A DNA stretch of 34,299 nt from Pallidibacillus pasinlerensis (GCF_009996845.1 NZ_JAACYS010000025.1:1-34299); one strand, 5' to 3'; positions 1-8,504 are shown, counted from the first letter of the stretch. Notes: generated by a model from the sequence alone, not told the origin. A program made the numbers and translations.

Positions 1-5
1 AACTT

Positions 6-470
6 TTATTTCTCCTCTAATTTTAATAGCTTACCTTTACATTTCCCACATACAAATCGACTAGTATTCACTCGTCTTTTCCGATAATAAATATACTTAC
101 AAGATTGGCATTGATAGCGATGAGTTTTTGTTGGTTTTTTCGCTTGGTATTCGATCGGTAAAGGGGTACAAAACCTCGGAGCTCCGACCTTTTTTGCTAA
201 TAGTTTAAAATCACGATCCTTATGTTGATACCCCATTTTATTTTGATGTAGATGATAGTGGCATAATTCATGTTTAATAATTCCAATTAACTCTTCTTCA
301 CCATATACATCATAATACTTCTTATTAATCTCTATATTACCAGTTTGTAATAAGTATCTTCCTCCAGTCGTGCGAAGTCTCTTATTAAAACTCGCCTCAT
401 GGCGAAAGGGCACTTGGAAATATTTTAAAGAAATCTTCTCGACTAATTTTTGCAATTGCATATCATCCAC
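6..470 (-). CDS. ydcK: SprT-like zinc-binding protein (YdcK family)
   Basis: This 154-residue protein has an HExxH zinc motif (His67, Glu68, His71, in HELCHYH) and a C-terminal zinc ribbon of two CxxC knuckles (Cys121/124 and Cys141/144), the usual SprT-like layout. Family members look like metalloproteases; in Bacillus (YdcK) the function is not established. Length matches YdcK, about 150 residues. The start is the ATG at 470; an in-frame ATG three codons later is equally possible because neither has a strong SD. The gene is divergent from cmpA, and the order ydcK-cmpA-tex matches B. subtilis. Its terminator lies outside the window. Confidence 0.9.
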   Translation of the reverse strand: MDDMQLQKLVEKISLKYFQVPFRHEASFNKRLRTTGGRYLLQTGNIEINKKYYDVYGEEELIGIIKHELCHYHLHQNKMGYQHKDRDFKLLAKKVGAPRFCTPLPIEYQAKKPTKTHRYQCQSCKYIYYRKRRVNTSRFVCGKCKGKLLKLEEK

Positions 471-626
471 TTTTTTTCACCTATAAACTTAATTTTTATT
501 GGAACTATTTATTTTATGCAACATGACAACCTATATAATCATAAACTGAGTATAAGTATTGATTAATAAAATAAATAATAAAAACTTATTTATATTTTTA
601 ACCTCTTACAATAAGGAGGATTTATT

Positions 627-737
627 ATGCCTACTTGGTTAAAGGTTCAAATCCAACGGGCATTTTACGAAAAGAACAGATATCAAATTAAATTACTGAA
701 TCAATGTTGGTACTTTTATTATAAACATCTCTCATAG
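627..737 (+). CDS. cmpA: cortex morphogenetic protein CmpA (36 aa)
   Basis: This small ORF reads MPTWLKVQIQ followed by RAFYEKNRYQ and IKLLNQCWYF, ending YYKHLS. The core QIKLLNQCWYFY is what I recall of B. subtilis CmpA (37 residues), a small sporulation protein. There it acts in the mother cell, with ClpXP, as a checkpoint on SpoIVA coat-basement assembly and cortex formation. A strong SD (AAGGAGGA, 613-620) lies 6 bases before the ATG. Position supports the call: cmpA is between ydcK and tex in B. subtilis. A good terminator follows at 863-890. I found no convincing sporulation sigma-factor promoter in the AT-rich 471-612 stretch. This gene implies an endospore-former. Confidence 0.9.
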   Translation: MPTWLKVQIQRAFYEKNRYQIKLLNQCWYFYYKHLS

Positions 738-862
738 TTTTCATTTGCCTAAATTGGGTTTCAGCCTAAAATAATATGTTTTTTACTCCCTAGTCAATCT
801 CCGTAATAATTATTTTATACATCCTTTATCCCAGCCATTTTTTCAAAAGTTCATATGTAGGA

Positions 863-890
863 AAGCTGCAGTATTACACTGCAGCTTTTT
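863..890. terminator. intrinsic terminator between cmpA and tex
   Basis: A perfect 10-bp stem (AAGCTGCAGT, 863-872; ACTGCAGCTT, 878-887) encloses a 5-base loop and is followed by a T run on the plus strand, so it ends cmpA. The hairpin abuts the tex stop codon, with a shorter T run on the minus strand, so it probably ends tex as well. Confidence 0.85.
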
Positions 891-3079
891 TACTCTTTAA
901 TCATCGATAATGCTATTCTACCTTTTTTCACGTCTACATCCGCAACCCAAACCGTTACGATGTCACCTACAGAAACAACGTCTAATGGATGTTTCACATA
1001 GTTGTTACTCATTTTAGAAATATGGACTAATCCGTCTTGTTTTACTCCAATATCAACAAAGGCACCAAAATCAACAACATTACGAACGGTACCTTGCAGC
1101 TCCATACCTGGTTTTAAATCTTCCATTTGTAAGACGTCTTTTCTTAATAACGGTTTTGGTAAATCATCTCGAGGATCACGTTCTGGACGTTTCAATGCGT
1201 CAAATATATCTTTTAATGTTAAATGACCTACTCCTAATTTTTCGGCCATCTCTGAAATATTAATTTCATTCAAACGATTGATTAAACCTTCCGTTCCAAT
1301 GTCTTCTTTAGTCATATTAATTGTTTCAAGTAAAGATTCAACTACCGGATAGTTTTCCGGATGGATACTTGTTCGGTCTAATGGTTCATCTCCATCAATG
1401 ATTCGTAAGAAACCAATACATTGTTCGTAAGTTTTTGCGCCTAAGCGGGGAATCTTTTTCAATTCATTTCGATTTTTAAATTTGCCGTTTTCTTCACGAT
1501 ATTTTTTAATATTGTTGGCAACTGTTTTTGATAGACCCGAAACATATTGTAATAAAGATACAGATGCAGTATTTACATTAACACCCACTTGGTTAACTAC
1601 CGTTTCAACAACGAAAGTTAAGGAATCTTGTAATTTCTTTTGTGAAACATCATGTTGGTATTGTCCGACACCAACTGATTTCGGATCAATTTTTACGAGT
1701 TCAGCAAGCGGGTCTTGCAATCTCCGGGCAATAGATACGGCACTTCTTTCTTCAACTTGTAAGTCCGGAAACTCTTCTCTTGCTAAATCCGAGGCTGAAT
1801 AAACACTTGCTCCCGCTTCATTAACAATTAAATAAACGATACCTGTACCGTCTATTTTCAACAGTTCAGCTATAAACTCTTCCGTTTCTCGGGATGCCGT
1901 TCCATTCCCGATTGCAACCATTTCAATGCCGTATTTCTTCAGAATATCCAGCACTTTTTCCTGCGCTTCTTTTCTTTTCGCATTTGGTGGATGTGGATAG
2001 ATGACATCTATATGGAGCACCTTTCCAGTTTCATCCACGACAGCTAGTTTACAACCTGTCCGATAGGCAGGGTCGACACCGAGAACCATTTTCCCTTTTA
2101 ACGGTGGCTGTAATAAAAGTTTTCGTAAATTCTCTGAAAATACGACAATTGCCTGTTCCTCCGCCTTATCTGTTAATTCATTTCGCACTTCACGTTCAAT
2201 CGTAGGCTGAATTAAACGTTTATAACCATCTTCAATGGCAGCCATTACTTCTTCTGCTACAGGTGATCGGGATTTTACTCCAATAAACGTCTTATTTAAA
2301 TAGTTTAGGATTTTTTCAACATCCGGCTTAATCGAAACTTTTAATACATCTTCTTTCTCTCCGCGATTTAACGCTAAAACACGGTGAGGAACAATGCGAC
2401 TTACCGGTTCTTCATATTCATAGTACATCTCATATACTCGTTTCTCATCCTGATCCTTATTTTTAACAGAAGATTGGATAATTCCATGTTTTAACGTTTC
2501 AAAACGAATCCATTTTCTAACTTCAGCCTGATCCGAAACATATTCAGCTATAATATCTTTTGCACCATTGATTGCATCTGAAGGAGTATGAACTTCTTTT
2601 TCTTCATTTACATACTTTGTCGCTTCTTCTAGTAAATTACCTTGTTCCGGTAATGAAAGCATCCAATTTGCCAATGGCTCAAGACCACGTTCTTTAGCAA
2701 TACTCGCTTTTGTGCGTCTTTTTTGTTTATAAGGACGGTACAAATCTTCCACTTCTTGGAGTTTTGTAGCCCGATTAATTTTCTTCACTAAATCATCCGT
2801 TAATTTCCCTTGTTCATCGATTATACGAATAACTTCCGCTTTCCGTTGTTCTAAGTTCATTAAGTAATTCCAACGATCTAATATATCACGTATAACGACT
2901 TCATCTAAAGCACCGGTTACTTCTTTCCGATAACGCGCAATAAAAGGAATTGTATTCCCTTCTTCCGTTAAGTCTATAACGTTTTTTACTTGTGAAAGTT
3001 TAATTGATAGTTCTTTAGCTACTTGTTTCATTAAATTAACTTGTTTTTCATTCTTTTGAGTATCGACTACTTTTTCCAA
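890..3079 (-). CDS. tex: Tex-family RNA-binding transcription accessory protein
   Basis: This large protein (729 residues from the chosen start) has the Tex architecture: helical N-terminus with NTIPFIARYRKEVTG, a YqgF/RNase H-like domain around residues 330-450 (VLGVDPAYRTGCKLAVVD), helix-hairpin-helix repeats around 490-570, and a C-terminal S1 domain (GTVRNVVDFGAFVDIGVKQD). Tex proteins bind nucleic acids and affect transcription; B. subtilis calls the gene ydcI. The longest frame begins with a TTG at 3094, but GGGAGTG (3086-3092) sits 6 bases before a second TTG at 3079, so I use 3079. In B. subtilis the sigB-rsb cluster lies just upstream; here ndoA does. Confidence 0.93.
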   Translation of the reverse strand: MEKVVDTQKNEKQVNLMKQVAKELSIKLSQVKNVIDLTEEGNTIPFIARYRKEVTGALDEVVIRDILDRWNYLMNLEQRKAEVIRIIDEQGKLTDDLVKKINRATKLQEVEDLYRPYKQKRRTKASIAKERGLEPLANWMLSLPEQGNLLEEATKYVNEEKEVHTPSDAINGAKDIIAEYVSDQAEVRKWIRFETLKHGIIQSSVKNKDQDEKRVYEMYYEYEEPVSRIVPHRVLALNRGEKEDVLKVSIKPDVEKILNYLNKTFIGVKSRSPVAEEVMAAIEDGYKRLIQPTIEREVRNELTDKAEEQAIVVFSENLRKLLLQPPLKGKMVLGVDPAYRTGCKLAVVDETGKVLHIDVIYPHPPNAKRKEAQEKVLDILKKYGIEMVAIGNGTASRETEEFIAELLKIDGTGIVYLIVNEAGASVYSASDLAREEFPDLQVEERSAVSIARRLQDPLAELVKIDPKSVGVGQYQHDVSQKKLQDSLTFVVETVVNQVGVNVNTASVSLLQYVSGLSKTVANNIKKYREENGKFKNRNELKKIPRLGAKTYEQCIGFLRIIDGDEPLDRTSIHPENYPVVESLLETINMTKEDIGTEGLINRLNEINISEMAEKLGVGHLTLKDIFDALKRPERDPRDDLPKPLLRKDVLQMEDLKPGMELQGTVRNVVDFGAFVDIGVKQDGLVHISKMSNNYVKHPLDVVSVGDIVTVWVADVDVKKGRIALSMIKE

Positions 3080-3179
3080 TGTATTCACTCCCAATGATTT
3101 TAAAAAACTAAACGGGTATCAAAGTCTCATATTTTTCAAAGATAGTCATTCTTTTTGCGCTAACAACGGACCCTATTTA

Positions 3180-3209
3180 ATTTTAGACATTTCTACCTTT
3201 CAATTGCAA
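3180..3209 (-). promoter_or_regulatory. candidate SigA promoter for tex
   Basis: On the minus strand TTGCAA (3204-3209) and TAAAAT (3180-3185) are separated by 18 bp, about 100 bp upstream of the tex start. Each hexamer matches consensus at most positions. This is prediction only. Confidence 0.5.
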
Positions 3210-3458
3210 ACAACTTCCTCCATATATTGAATCCATTCAGAAAAAGCTTGTAAAAAAACAAAAAGATAAGTCAATGAGACTTACCTCTAATAGCAGGCAG
3301 AACTACAGCATAGAGAAAAAATTAGTAAAATACACAAAATAATTGCTTACATCGTTCACGATTACTTGTACTTCTCTCCCCGTCTTTGTAGCTAGTTTTG
3401 TTGTTAGATATGTGCTAGGATATGACCTTTCCCGATATAAATCCGTAAAGTTATGTAC
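3210..3458. other. ndoA-tex intergenic region, no gene recognised
   Basis: The ndoA-tex gap (3080-3504) is where B. subtilis carries rsbR-S-T-U-V-W-sigB-rsbX. Here it holds only the tex promoter, the ndoA terminator and a weak minus-strand hairpin near 3253-3285 (TAAGTC/GACTTA followed by Ts). A minus-strand frame stays open for about 50 codons (roughly 3315-3465) but has no start codon with an SD and no similarity I recognise. Confidence 0.5.
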
Positions 3459-3488
3459 AAAAAAACGCTCTTATTCTTGAAGAGCGTT
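3459..3488 (-). terminator. ndoA terminator
   Basis: A perfect 9-bp stem (AACGCTCTT, 3464-3472; AAGAGCGTT, 3480-3488) has a 7-base loop. In the minus direction it runs into seven Ts, 16 bp after the ndoA stop. Confidence 0.85.
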
Positions 3489-3504
3489 ACTTTGTTGTGT
3501 ATAA

Positions 3505-3855
3505 CTAAAATTCGATTAATCCTAAACTGATTTGCAAAGCTTCATCAACTTTTTTCATCATTCCATCATCTAAATGTGTAATTTTATCAGTTAATCTTTG
3601 CTTATCAATTGTTCGAATTTGTTCTAGTAAAATTACTGAATCACGTTCAAATCCATATTTTTTCGCATCAATTTCCACATGTGTTGGTAATTTAGCTTTT
3701 TGAATTTGAGCAGTAATTGCTGCAATGATTACAGTAGGACTAAACCGATTCCCGATGTCATTTTGCAATATGAGAACAGGACGGACGCCTCCTTGTTCTG
3801 AACCAACAACAGGGGAAAGGTCGGCAAAGAAAACGTCGCCTCTTTTAATGATCAA
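3505..3855 (-). CDS. ndoA: EndoA (MazF-type) endoribonuclease toxin
   Basis: This 116-residue protein is close to B. subtilis EndoA along its length, including [19 protein letters not shown] and the C-terminal KITHLDD segment. EndoA is a MazF-family RNase that cuts single-stranded RNA at UACAU in B. subtilis. The catalytic Arg25 and Thr48 are both present. The start is TTG (3853-3855), as in B. subtilis ndoA, and lies 4 bp after the antitoxin stop, so the pair is probably cotranscribed. A strong terminator follows. Nothing suggests inactivation. Confidence 0.96.
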   Translation of the reverse strand: MIIKRGDVFFADLSPVVGSEQGGVRPVLILQNDIGNRFSPTVIIAAITAQIQKAKLPTHVEIDAKKYGFERDSVILLEQIRTIDKQRLTDKITHLDDGMMKKVDEALQISLGLIEF

Positions 3856-3859
3856 AGGC

Positions 3860-4141
3860 TTATCCTCCGCTTACTAATCTCTCTACTGTATGTTCTGCCT
3901 CATATTCTGCATGAAACGCTTCAGATGCGATGGACAAATTAATTTTGGCCATCTCCATATATCCCCGTCTCATTGATTCGCGAATGTGTCTTTTTTTTCT
4001 TTCGCGTAAAAATTCTTTTGTAGCCTGATAAATTAGTTCATCTCGATTTACTTTTTCTGTTTTAATAAAACCATCAATTTCTAACAACAGACTTTGAGGT
4101 AAATTCACTAAAATTTCTTGTGTTGCGCCGGTTTCAGACAC
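3860..4141 (-). CDS. ndoAI: EndoAI antitoxin (ribbon-helix-helix)
   Basis: This is the antitoxin partner of EndoA. It begins with a ribbon-helix-helix region ([18 protein letters not shown]), then a toxin-binding tail that includes [13 protein letters not shown] and TVERLVSGG, shared with B. subtilis EndoAI. The longest frame starts at TTG 4159, but GGAGGTG (about 4148-4154) is correctly placed for the GTG at 4141. That start gives 93 residues, equal to B. subtilis EndoAI, so I use it. An inverted repeat at 4177-4200 may be its own operator. Confidence 0.93.
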   Translation of the reverse strand: MSETGATQEILVNLPQSLLLEIDGFIKTEKVNRDELIYQATKEFLRERKKRHIRESMRRGYMEMAKINLSIASEAFHAEYEAEHTVERLVSGG

Positions 4142-4176
4142 AAAAGACACCTCCAACAACTCAACTAGTACTCCTT

Positions 4177-4200
4177 AGTAAATAGTAACATTTATTTACT
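4177..4200. promoter_or_regulatory. inverted repeat upstream of ndoAI, possible operator
   Basis: AGTAAATA (4177-4184) and TATTTACT (4193-4200) form a perfect 8-bp inverted repeat with an 8-bp spacer, 36 bp upstream of the ndoAI start. A weak minus-strand promoter (TTTCTT, 17 bp, TACTAT) would overlap it. Autoregulation by a ribbon-helix-helix antitoxin is common, so this is a reasonable but unproven operator. Confidence 0.35.
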
Positions 4201-4283
4201 GGAAAAGAAAGCTTTTTTCTTTTTGTCACCCTCAATATTATCGGCTAAAAAAACAGTTTTAATGCAAGTTGTTTCAATATTAT

Positions 4284-5450
4284 TCACAATTTTACTGTAG
4301 GATATAGGAGAGAGTTAGAAACCTTTACCAAATCTTTGCCATCTTTATAAACTCGAGGTACTCGGTATGAAATGGTACATAGTACCTCATAATTAATTGT
4401 ATCTAATTTTTGAGCAATTTCATCTACGGTAATTTCTTCATTACCTTGTTTCCCAATCAATGTTACAGGAGTTCCAACCGGATACTGTTTTGGTAATTTC
4501 ACCATACATTGGTCCATACATATTCTGCCAACAATTGGGACTCTTATTCCATCAACCAAAACTTCTTGACCTTGTAATTTTCTCAACCACCCATCTGCAT
4601 AACCAATTGGGATCGTACCAATCCATTCATCTTCTTCAGCTCTATATGTGCACCCATAACTGATACTTGATCCTGCTTTAACTCTTTTTACTTGAATTAA
4701 TTTTGAATGGAGTGACATTGCCGGTTGTAATTGAATCGGAAGATCATCTTTTATTTCAAGTGCAGGCGTTAAGCCATACATTACAATGCCACATCTTACT
4801 AGGTTAAAATAGCTTTTTTTATGAATTAATGTTCCGGCACTATTTGATGCATGTATCCACTTAGGTTTCTTATCAACAACTTGTAAATACTGTTTAAACT
4901 TAAATAATTGCTCTTCGTAATAAGAGTTGTCTTTCGAATCGGACATAGCAAAATGCGTAAAGATACCATCTAGTTCTACATTTTTCGTATTAGATATCAT
5001 CGTTAAAATATCAATTAGTTCTTTTTCTTCACGAACTCCAATCCGTCCCATACCTGTATCTATTTTTACATGGGCTTTTAAAGGGATTTCGGATAAATAG
5101 GATTCCGCTTTTTCTAACCATTCCTTTTGATAAACAGTCATAGCAATATTATTTTCGGCAGCTATTTCAGCATATTCAGGAGGGCAATATCCTAGAACTA
5201 AAATTGGTGCTTGAATTCCTTTTTTTCTTAAAAAAACCCCTTCTTCTAGTAACGCCACCGCAAGAGAATGAGCGCCTGCTTTTAGGGCCGTTTCTGCTAC
5301 TTCCAACGCACCATGTCCATAGCCATTTGCTTTAACGACGGCCATCATCTTTGTTTCTTTTGGTAGTACACTTATAATGGATTTAATATTGTTTCTTATT
5401 GCATCAAGTTGGACTTCTGCCCATGTTTGACGATAAAATGTGTGATTCAA
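4284..5450 (-). CDS. alr: alanine racemase
   Basis: Alanine racemase converts L-Ala to D-Ala with pyridoxal phosphate, supplying D-Ala for peptidoglycan. The PLP lysine is Lys40 in VVKANGYGHG. The second catalytic base, Tyr265, lies in SISYGCTYR. The C-terminal beta domain ends with the ISYRVPRVY motif, and 388 residues is normal. The start is TTG at 5450, preceded by AAGGAAG. It has its own consensus promoter upstream. The order ydcC-alr-ndoAI-ndoA matches B. subtilis. With ddl and murF in this window it covers the D-Ala-D-Ala branch of wall-precursor synthesis. Confidence 0.97.
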   Translation of the reverse strand: MNHTFYRQTWAEVQLDAIRNNIKSIISVLPKETKMMAVVKANGYGHGALEVAETALKAGAHSLAVALLEEGVFLRKKGIQAPILVLGYCPPEYAEIAAENNIAMTVYQKEWLEKAESYLSEIPLKAHVKIDTGMGRIGVREEKELIDILTMISNTKNVELDGIFTHFAMSDSKDNSYYEEQLFKFKQYLQVVDKKPKWIHASNSAGTLIHKKSYFNLVRCGIVMYGLTPALEIKDDLPIQLQPAMSLHSKLIQVKRVKAGSSISYGCTYRAEEDEWIGTIPIGYADGWLRKLQGQEVLVDGIRVPIVGRICMDQCMVKLPKQYPVGTPVTLIGKQGNEEITVDEIAQKLDTINYEVLCTISYRVPRVYKDGKDLVKVSNSLLYPTVKL

Positions 5451-5519
5451 AAGGATACACTTCCTTTTTATATTTGAATGATTAAAACGAAATTCTTTTA
5501 TGAGTATGTTAATTTATAT

Positions 5520-5548
5520 ATTATTTATTAAAAATGACGTTCTGTCAA
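5520..5548 (-). promoter_or_regulatory. SigA-type promoter for alr
   Basis: A minus-strand TTGACA (5543-5548, exact consensus) is 17 bp from AATAAT (5520-5525). The predicted leader to the TTG start is about 60 bases. Confidence 0.7.
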
Positions 5549-5629
5549 TGTAACACGGTGATACATTAGAATAGGGAAAATCCACCATTTTTGTAATCGT
5601 TGTAATAGTAGTTTTTGATGATTTTGCCA

Positions 5630-5659
5630 AAATAAAAGAGCCGCCATAGTAGACAGCTC
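5630..5659 (-). terminator. ydcC terminator
   Basis: In the minus direction an 8-bp stem with two G-U pairs (GAGCTGTC, 5652-5659; GGCGGCTC, 5638-5645) has a 6-base loop and runs into TTTTATTTT. It separates ydcC from the alr promoter. Confidence 0.8.
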
Positions 5660-5676
5660 AACACAATAAGTTTAGC

Positions 5677-6705
5677 TTACTTTTCAATCGCAACGCCTTG
5701 GACTGATTTTGCTAACATTACCATTTCTTCTCTCGTTAAATCATTTGAAGCAATCATATATTCTACGTTGCCTTCTGTCCAAGTTAATGAGTAATCGGTT
5801 AATGCTCCAATAGTAAACCCTAAATCAACCGGATCGCCTTTGACAGGTGTTGGAGACATTAATGCAGTTTCAGCCACCGTGACATGTTCCTGCATTAACG
5901 TAAATGATTTTTCACCATCATATGTTAATATTACCCGTTTACCATTTTGGGTAGCTACTTCTTCTTCATCTACTAAATTTGTTCCAGGGATTTCTTCCGT
6001 CGGTACTTTTACTGTAAAGTCGTAATCTAGCGATTCTTCTTGGTTAGATGTAACAGGAACTTCCATTTGTGCACTCGTCATATTTCGATTTAAATCAAAG
6101 GAGCCTTCATCAAATTTCGCATCAAATTCTACTTTTGAAAATTCCACGGTTAGCTTGACGTTTCTGTCTTGGTCCATTACTTCTAATTTAAGTGGAGCTA
6201 AATCTTTCTTATTAAATGTAATTTCTTGAATTGGTAACATTTTATTATATTGATAACGCGTCTTTGTTTCAAATACGTAATGCTCTTCTGTTTCTGTAAA
6301 CTTCGCTTCTTCATCTTCAACTACATCTTGTACCAATGATTCAAATAAATACGGCTGACTTGAGTTTTTCGGCCAATCGCTTTGGAACTTGAAACTTTTG
6401 TTTAAGGCAGGCGTTAAAACATATACCCCTTCTTTGTTTCGTAGAATCATTTGACTTTGTTCCCGTTCAGCATTTTTCATATGCACCCGGTACTCTTCCG
6501 GTTTATTATGCCAGACTTCAATTTGGTACTCTTGAGCATCTGCTCCCATCGTTAGAGTCATTTTTGCATCTAACTTATACCCATTCATTGATTCGGCCTT
6601 TGCATTTAAATCTTTTAAGACATCTTCCTGGGATTTTGCACCACAAGCTGTTAAAATTAGCATTAAAATCAAACTGGCAAAAAGTATGACCCATTTCCTC
6701 TTCAT
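5677..6705 (-). CDS. ydcC: LolA-fold sporulation lipoprotein (YdcC family)
   Basis: This is a predicted membrane-anchored lipoprotein. From the ATG at 6705 it has a charged N-terminus, a hydrophobic helix and a lipobox LTAC with the lipidated Cys at residue 21. The body of about 320 residues looks like the LolA-like fold of the YdcC/GerS-type spore proteins (KAESMNGYKLDAKMTLTM; later ITFNKKDLAPLKLEVMD). YdcC is sporulation-associated in B. subtilis; its exact role is unclear. The reading frame is open to 6783, but AAAGGGG just before ATG 6705 fixes the start and gives 342 residues. Position between acpS and alr matches B. subtilis. Confidence 0.87.
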   Translation of the reverse strand: MKRKWVILFASLILMLILTACGAKSQEDVLKDLNAKAESMNGYKLDAKMTLTMGADAQEYQIEVWHNKPEEYRVHMKNAEREQSQMILRNKEGVYVLTPALNKSFKFQSDWPKNSSQPYLFESLVQDVVEDEEAKFTETEEHYVFETKTRYQYNKMLPIQEITFNKKDLAPLKLEVMDQDRNVKLTVEFSKVEFDAKFDEGSFDLNRNMTSAQMEVPVTSNQEESLDYDFTVKVPTEEIPGTNLVDEEEVATQNGKRVILTYDGEKSFTLMQEHVTVAETALMSPTPVKGDPVDLGFTIGALTDYSLTWTEGNVEYMIASNDLTREEMVMLAKSVQGVAIEK

Positions 6706-6853
6706 CGTTTCATCCCCTTTTGTTTCATTTCCTACGAGGAGAAGTCTTGTCTCCCTATATTTCACTTTGAATATATGAGACAAACCTTTGAATTATGATA
6801 ATTTGTTGGACATACTTTTTGCCTTTTAAAAAGTTAGTTATTAAGGGCATTCG

Positions 6854-7213
6854 TTAATTATTTACTTCTTCTATAATAACTTGCGCCAGCGCATATTGGT
6901 CAGAATGGGTAATTGTTAGATGAACTCCAGTTTGCATCGGTTTTACGATATGGGGCTTACCGCGATCATCTGTCACAATTTCGATATCTAGAAATGATAA
7001 ATCTTTACCAATTCCTGTTCCATATGCTTTAGAGAAGGCTTCTTTAGCAGCAAAACGCCCTGCTAAATATTCAATTTTTCTCTTCTCAGATAAACTTTCA
7101 AACTTAATTCTTTCAGTTTCTGTTAATATGCGATTTTTGAATTTTGGATTTCGTTCATACGTTTGTTTAATCCGTTCTAATTCAACAATATCCATTCCAA
7201 TTCCTTTAATCAT
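6854..7213 (-). CDS. acpS: holo-[acyl-carrier-protein] synthase
   Basis: AcpS transfers 4'-phosphopantetheine from CoA to the serine of apo-ACP, activating fatty-acid synthesis. The protein is 119 residues. It has both signature motifs: [10 protein letters not shown], with metal ligand Asp8, and [16 protein letters not shown], with Glu58. It ends with the [15 protein letters not shown] strand. The ATG at 7213 has a good SD (AAGGAGT). It is divergent from the rhomboid gene and followed by ydcC. Confidence 0.96.
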   Translation of the reverse strand: MIKGIGMDIVELERIKQTYERNPKFKNRILTETERIKFESLSEKRKIEYLAGRFAAKEAFSKAYGTGIGKDLSFLDIEIVTDDRGKPHIVKPMQTGVHLTITHSDQYALAQVIIEEVNN

Positions 7214-7304
7214 AGAATACTCCTTCTAATCGTAACAGTTTTTCATATATATTAATTGTACAAGTATTTTACTCGACGGCAAAATATATAGGAGAGATAA
7301 ATTC

Positions 7305-7889
7305 ATGAAAGTGTTAAATGAATTGTTATACGCAATTAAAAAATTTCCAATCGTATCTACTATTTTAATCATTAATCTTATCGTTTATTTTCTCACGACG
7401 GTCCCAATTTTTCCGAATCGTTTAATTTTCCAACAACTTGCAGGCGTCAATATATTAATTTCACAAGGAGAGTGGTGGCGCCTATTCACACCGATTTTTG
7501 TTCACGGGGATTTTTATCATATGTTTTATAATGCCTTGATTTTTATTTTTGCTGGATATCAACTTGAACAATTAGTAAGAAAATCTACATTATTAATAAT
7601 CTATTTCAGTTCGGGGATTTTCGCAAATGTTGTTACCTATTTATTAGCTCCACCTATATACATCCACGTTGGAGCGAGCGGTGCTATTTTCGGTTTATTA
7701 GGAGTGTTTGCCTGCCTAATATATTTTAAAAAGCTATCAACATATCATACACAATTAATAAGTATAATAATTTTATTTTCCATAATTTTTACCTTTTTTA
7801 GACCAAACGTAAATATATACGCCCACCTCGGAGGATTGGCTTGGGGGATACTATGTGGCTATTTAGTTGCAGAAAGAAAATTAAAATGA
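7305..7889 (+). CDS. rhomboid-family intramembrane serine protease
   Basis: This 194-residue membrane protein has six hydrophobic segments and the rhomboid catalytic set: Ser125 in GASGAIFG, His174 in IYAHLGG, and the WWRLFTPIFVHGDFYHMFYN segment of helix 2 with Asn76. Rhomboids cleave transmembrane segments; the substrate is unknown. The size fits the minimal six-helix core. The ATG has GGAGAGA upstream. A B. subtilis homologue, ydcA, lies near acpS, so context agrees, but I cannot confirm one-to-one orthology. It is followed by a terminator and, tail to tail, by the truncated uvsE. Confidence 0.9.
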   Translation: MKVLNELLYAIKKFPIVSTILIINLIVYFLTTVPIFPNRLIFQQLAGVNILISQGEWWRLFTPIFVHGDFYHMFYNALIFIFAGYQLEQLVRKSTLLIIYFSSGIFANVVTYLLAPPIYIHVGASGAIFGLLGVFACLIYFKKLSTYHTQLISIIILFSIIFTFFRPNVNIYAHLGGLAWGILCGYLVAERKLK

Positions 7890-7908
7890 ATTCTAAACAG
7901 TTTTTAAA

Positions 7909-7930
7909 AGGGGCTTTTAGATTAGCCCCT
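7909..7930. terminator. bidirectional terminator between rhomboid gene and uvsE remnant
   Basis: AGGGGCT (7909-7915) and AGCCCCT (7924-7930) form a perfect 7-bp stem with an 8-base loop. T-rich sequence follows in both directions, most clearly on the minus strand. Confidence 0.7.
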
Positions 7931-7943
7931 ATAATTATTTGTT

Positions 7944-8504
7944 CTAAAGTGTTTTATTTAATGATAGAGTCAGCCCCCAATTATGGATAAATTGTTCTAA
8001 CGCCTTTTCTTTATTTTGATACCCGCCTCCGACATGTAAAACACAACGATGGGTCGGATCAAGTCCAAACCCTTTGAGTAAATGCCGCTGAATATTTAAC
8101 GTTTGTATCGTTTGGTTCAATATGTCTGCTTTTGGGGAATTCAATAAAACGAAATGATCTGGATGAAAATCCACCCGCATTTCTTTATGTTCAGCTAAAA
8201 ATTGTTTTATTGCCGCCAATTCCTCTGTTAAAGGTGCAAAAAAGTCCCAATCCTGTAGTTCCGGATGGTTAGCCAACGGAATAAGCTTTGAACTGAAGCG
8301 AAAAAAATGTATTTCATTTTCTAAATTAGATCGTAATAGACGTAGACAGTTTGCTAAGTTTGATTGCGTAATTCTTTCTAATTTACGAATTGCAGCATTA
8401 CGATTAGCTATTTTTGAAAATTGTGCAAAAGCCATTGTTTTGGATGGTGATGCATGTTTTAAATGAACACTCATTGCGACATATCCTAGGCGGACAACTG
8501 TCAT
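7944..8504 (-). pseudogene. uvsE: UV-damage endonuclease UvsE, C-terminally truncated
   Basis: The 186 residues align with the N-terminal part of UV-damage endonuclease (UVDE/UvsE, about 300 or more residues): RLGYVAMSV, HASPSKTM, FFRFSSKLIPLANHP, RVDFHPDHFVLLNSP and CVLHVGGGYQNKEKALEQF. UvsE is a TIM-barrel endonuclease that nicks DNA 5' of UV photoproducts. The frame stops after NWGLTLSLNKTL, before the LENDD-type segment with the metal-binding glutamate, and only 54 bp remain before the rhomboid gene. The missing half is not present in other frames there. ATG and SD (GAGGAT) are intact, so the N-terminal half may still be expressed, but it is very unlikely to be a working nuclease. Confidence 0.8.

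Noticed and set aside
1002-1802. Plus-strand ORFs opposite tex
   Set aside because: Antisense shadows of a long conserved gene, without SD or recognisable domains.
3315-3465. About 50 open minus-strand codons between ndoA and tex
   Set aside because: No start codon with an SD, begins within the ndoA terminator, and no similarity recognised; likely chance.
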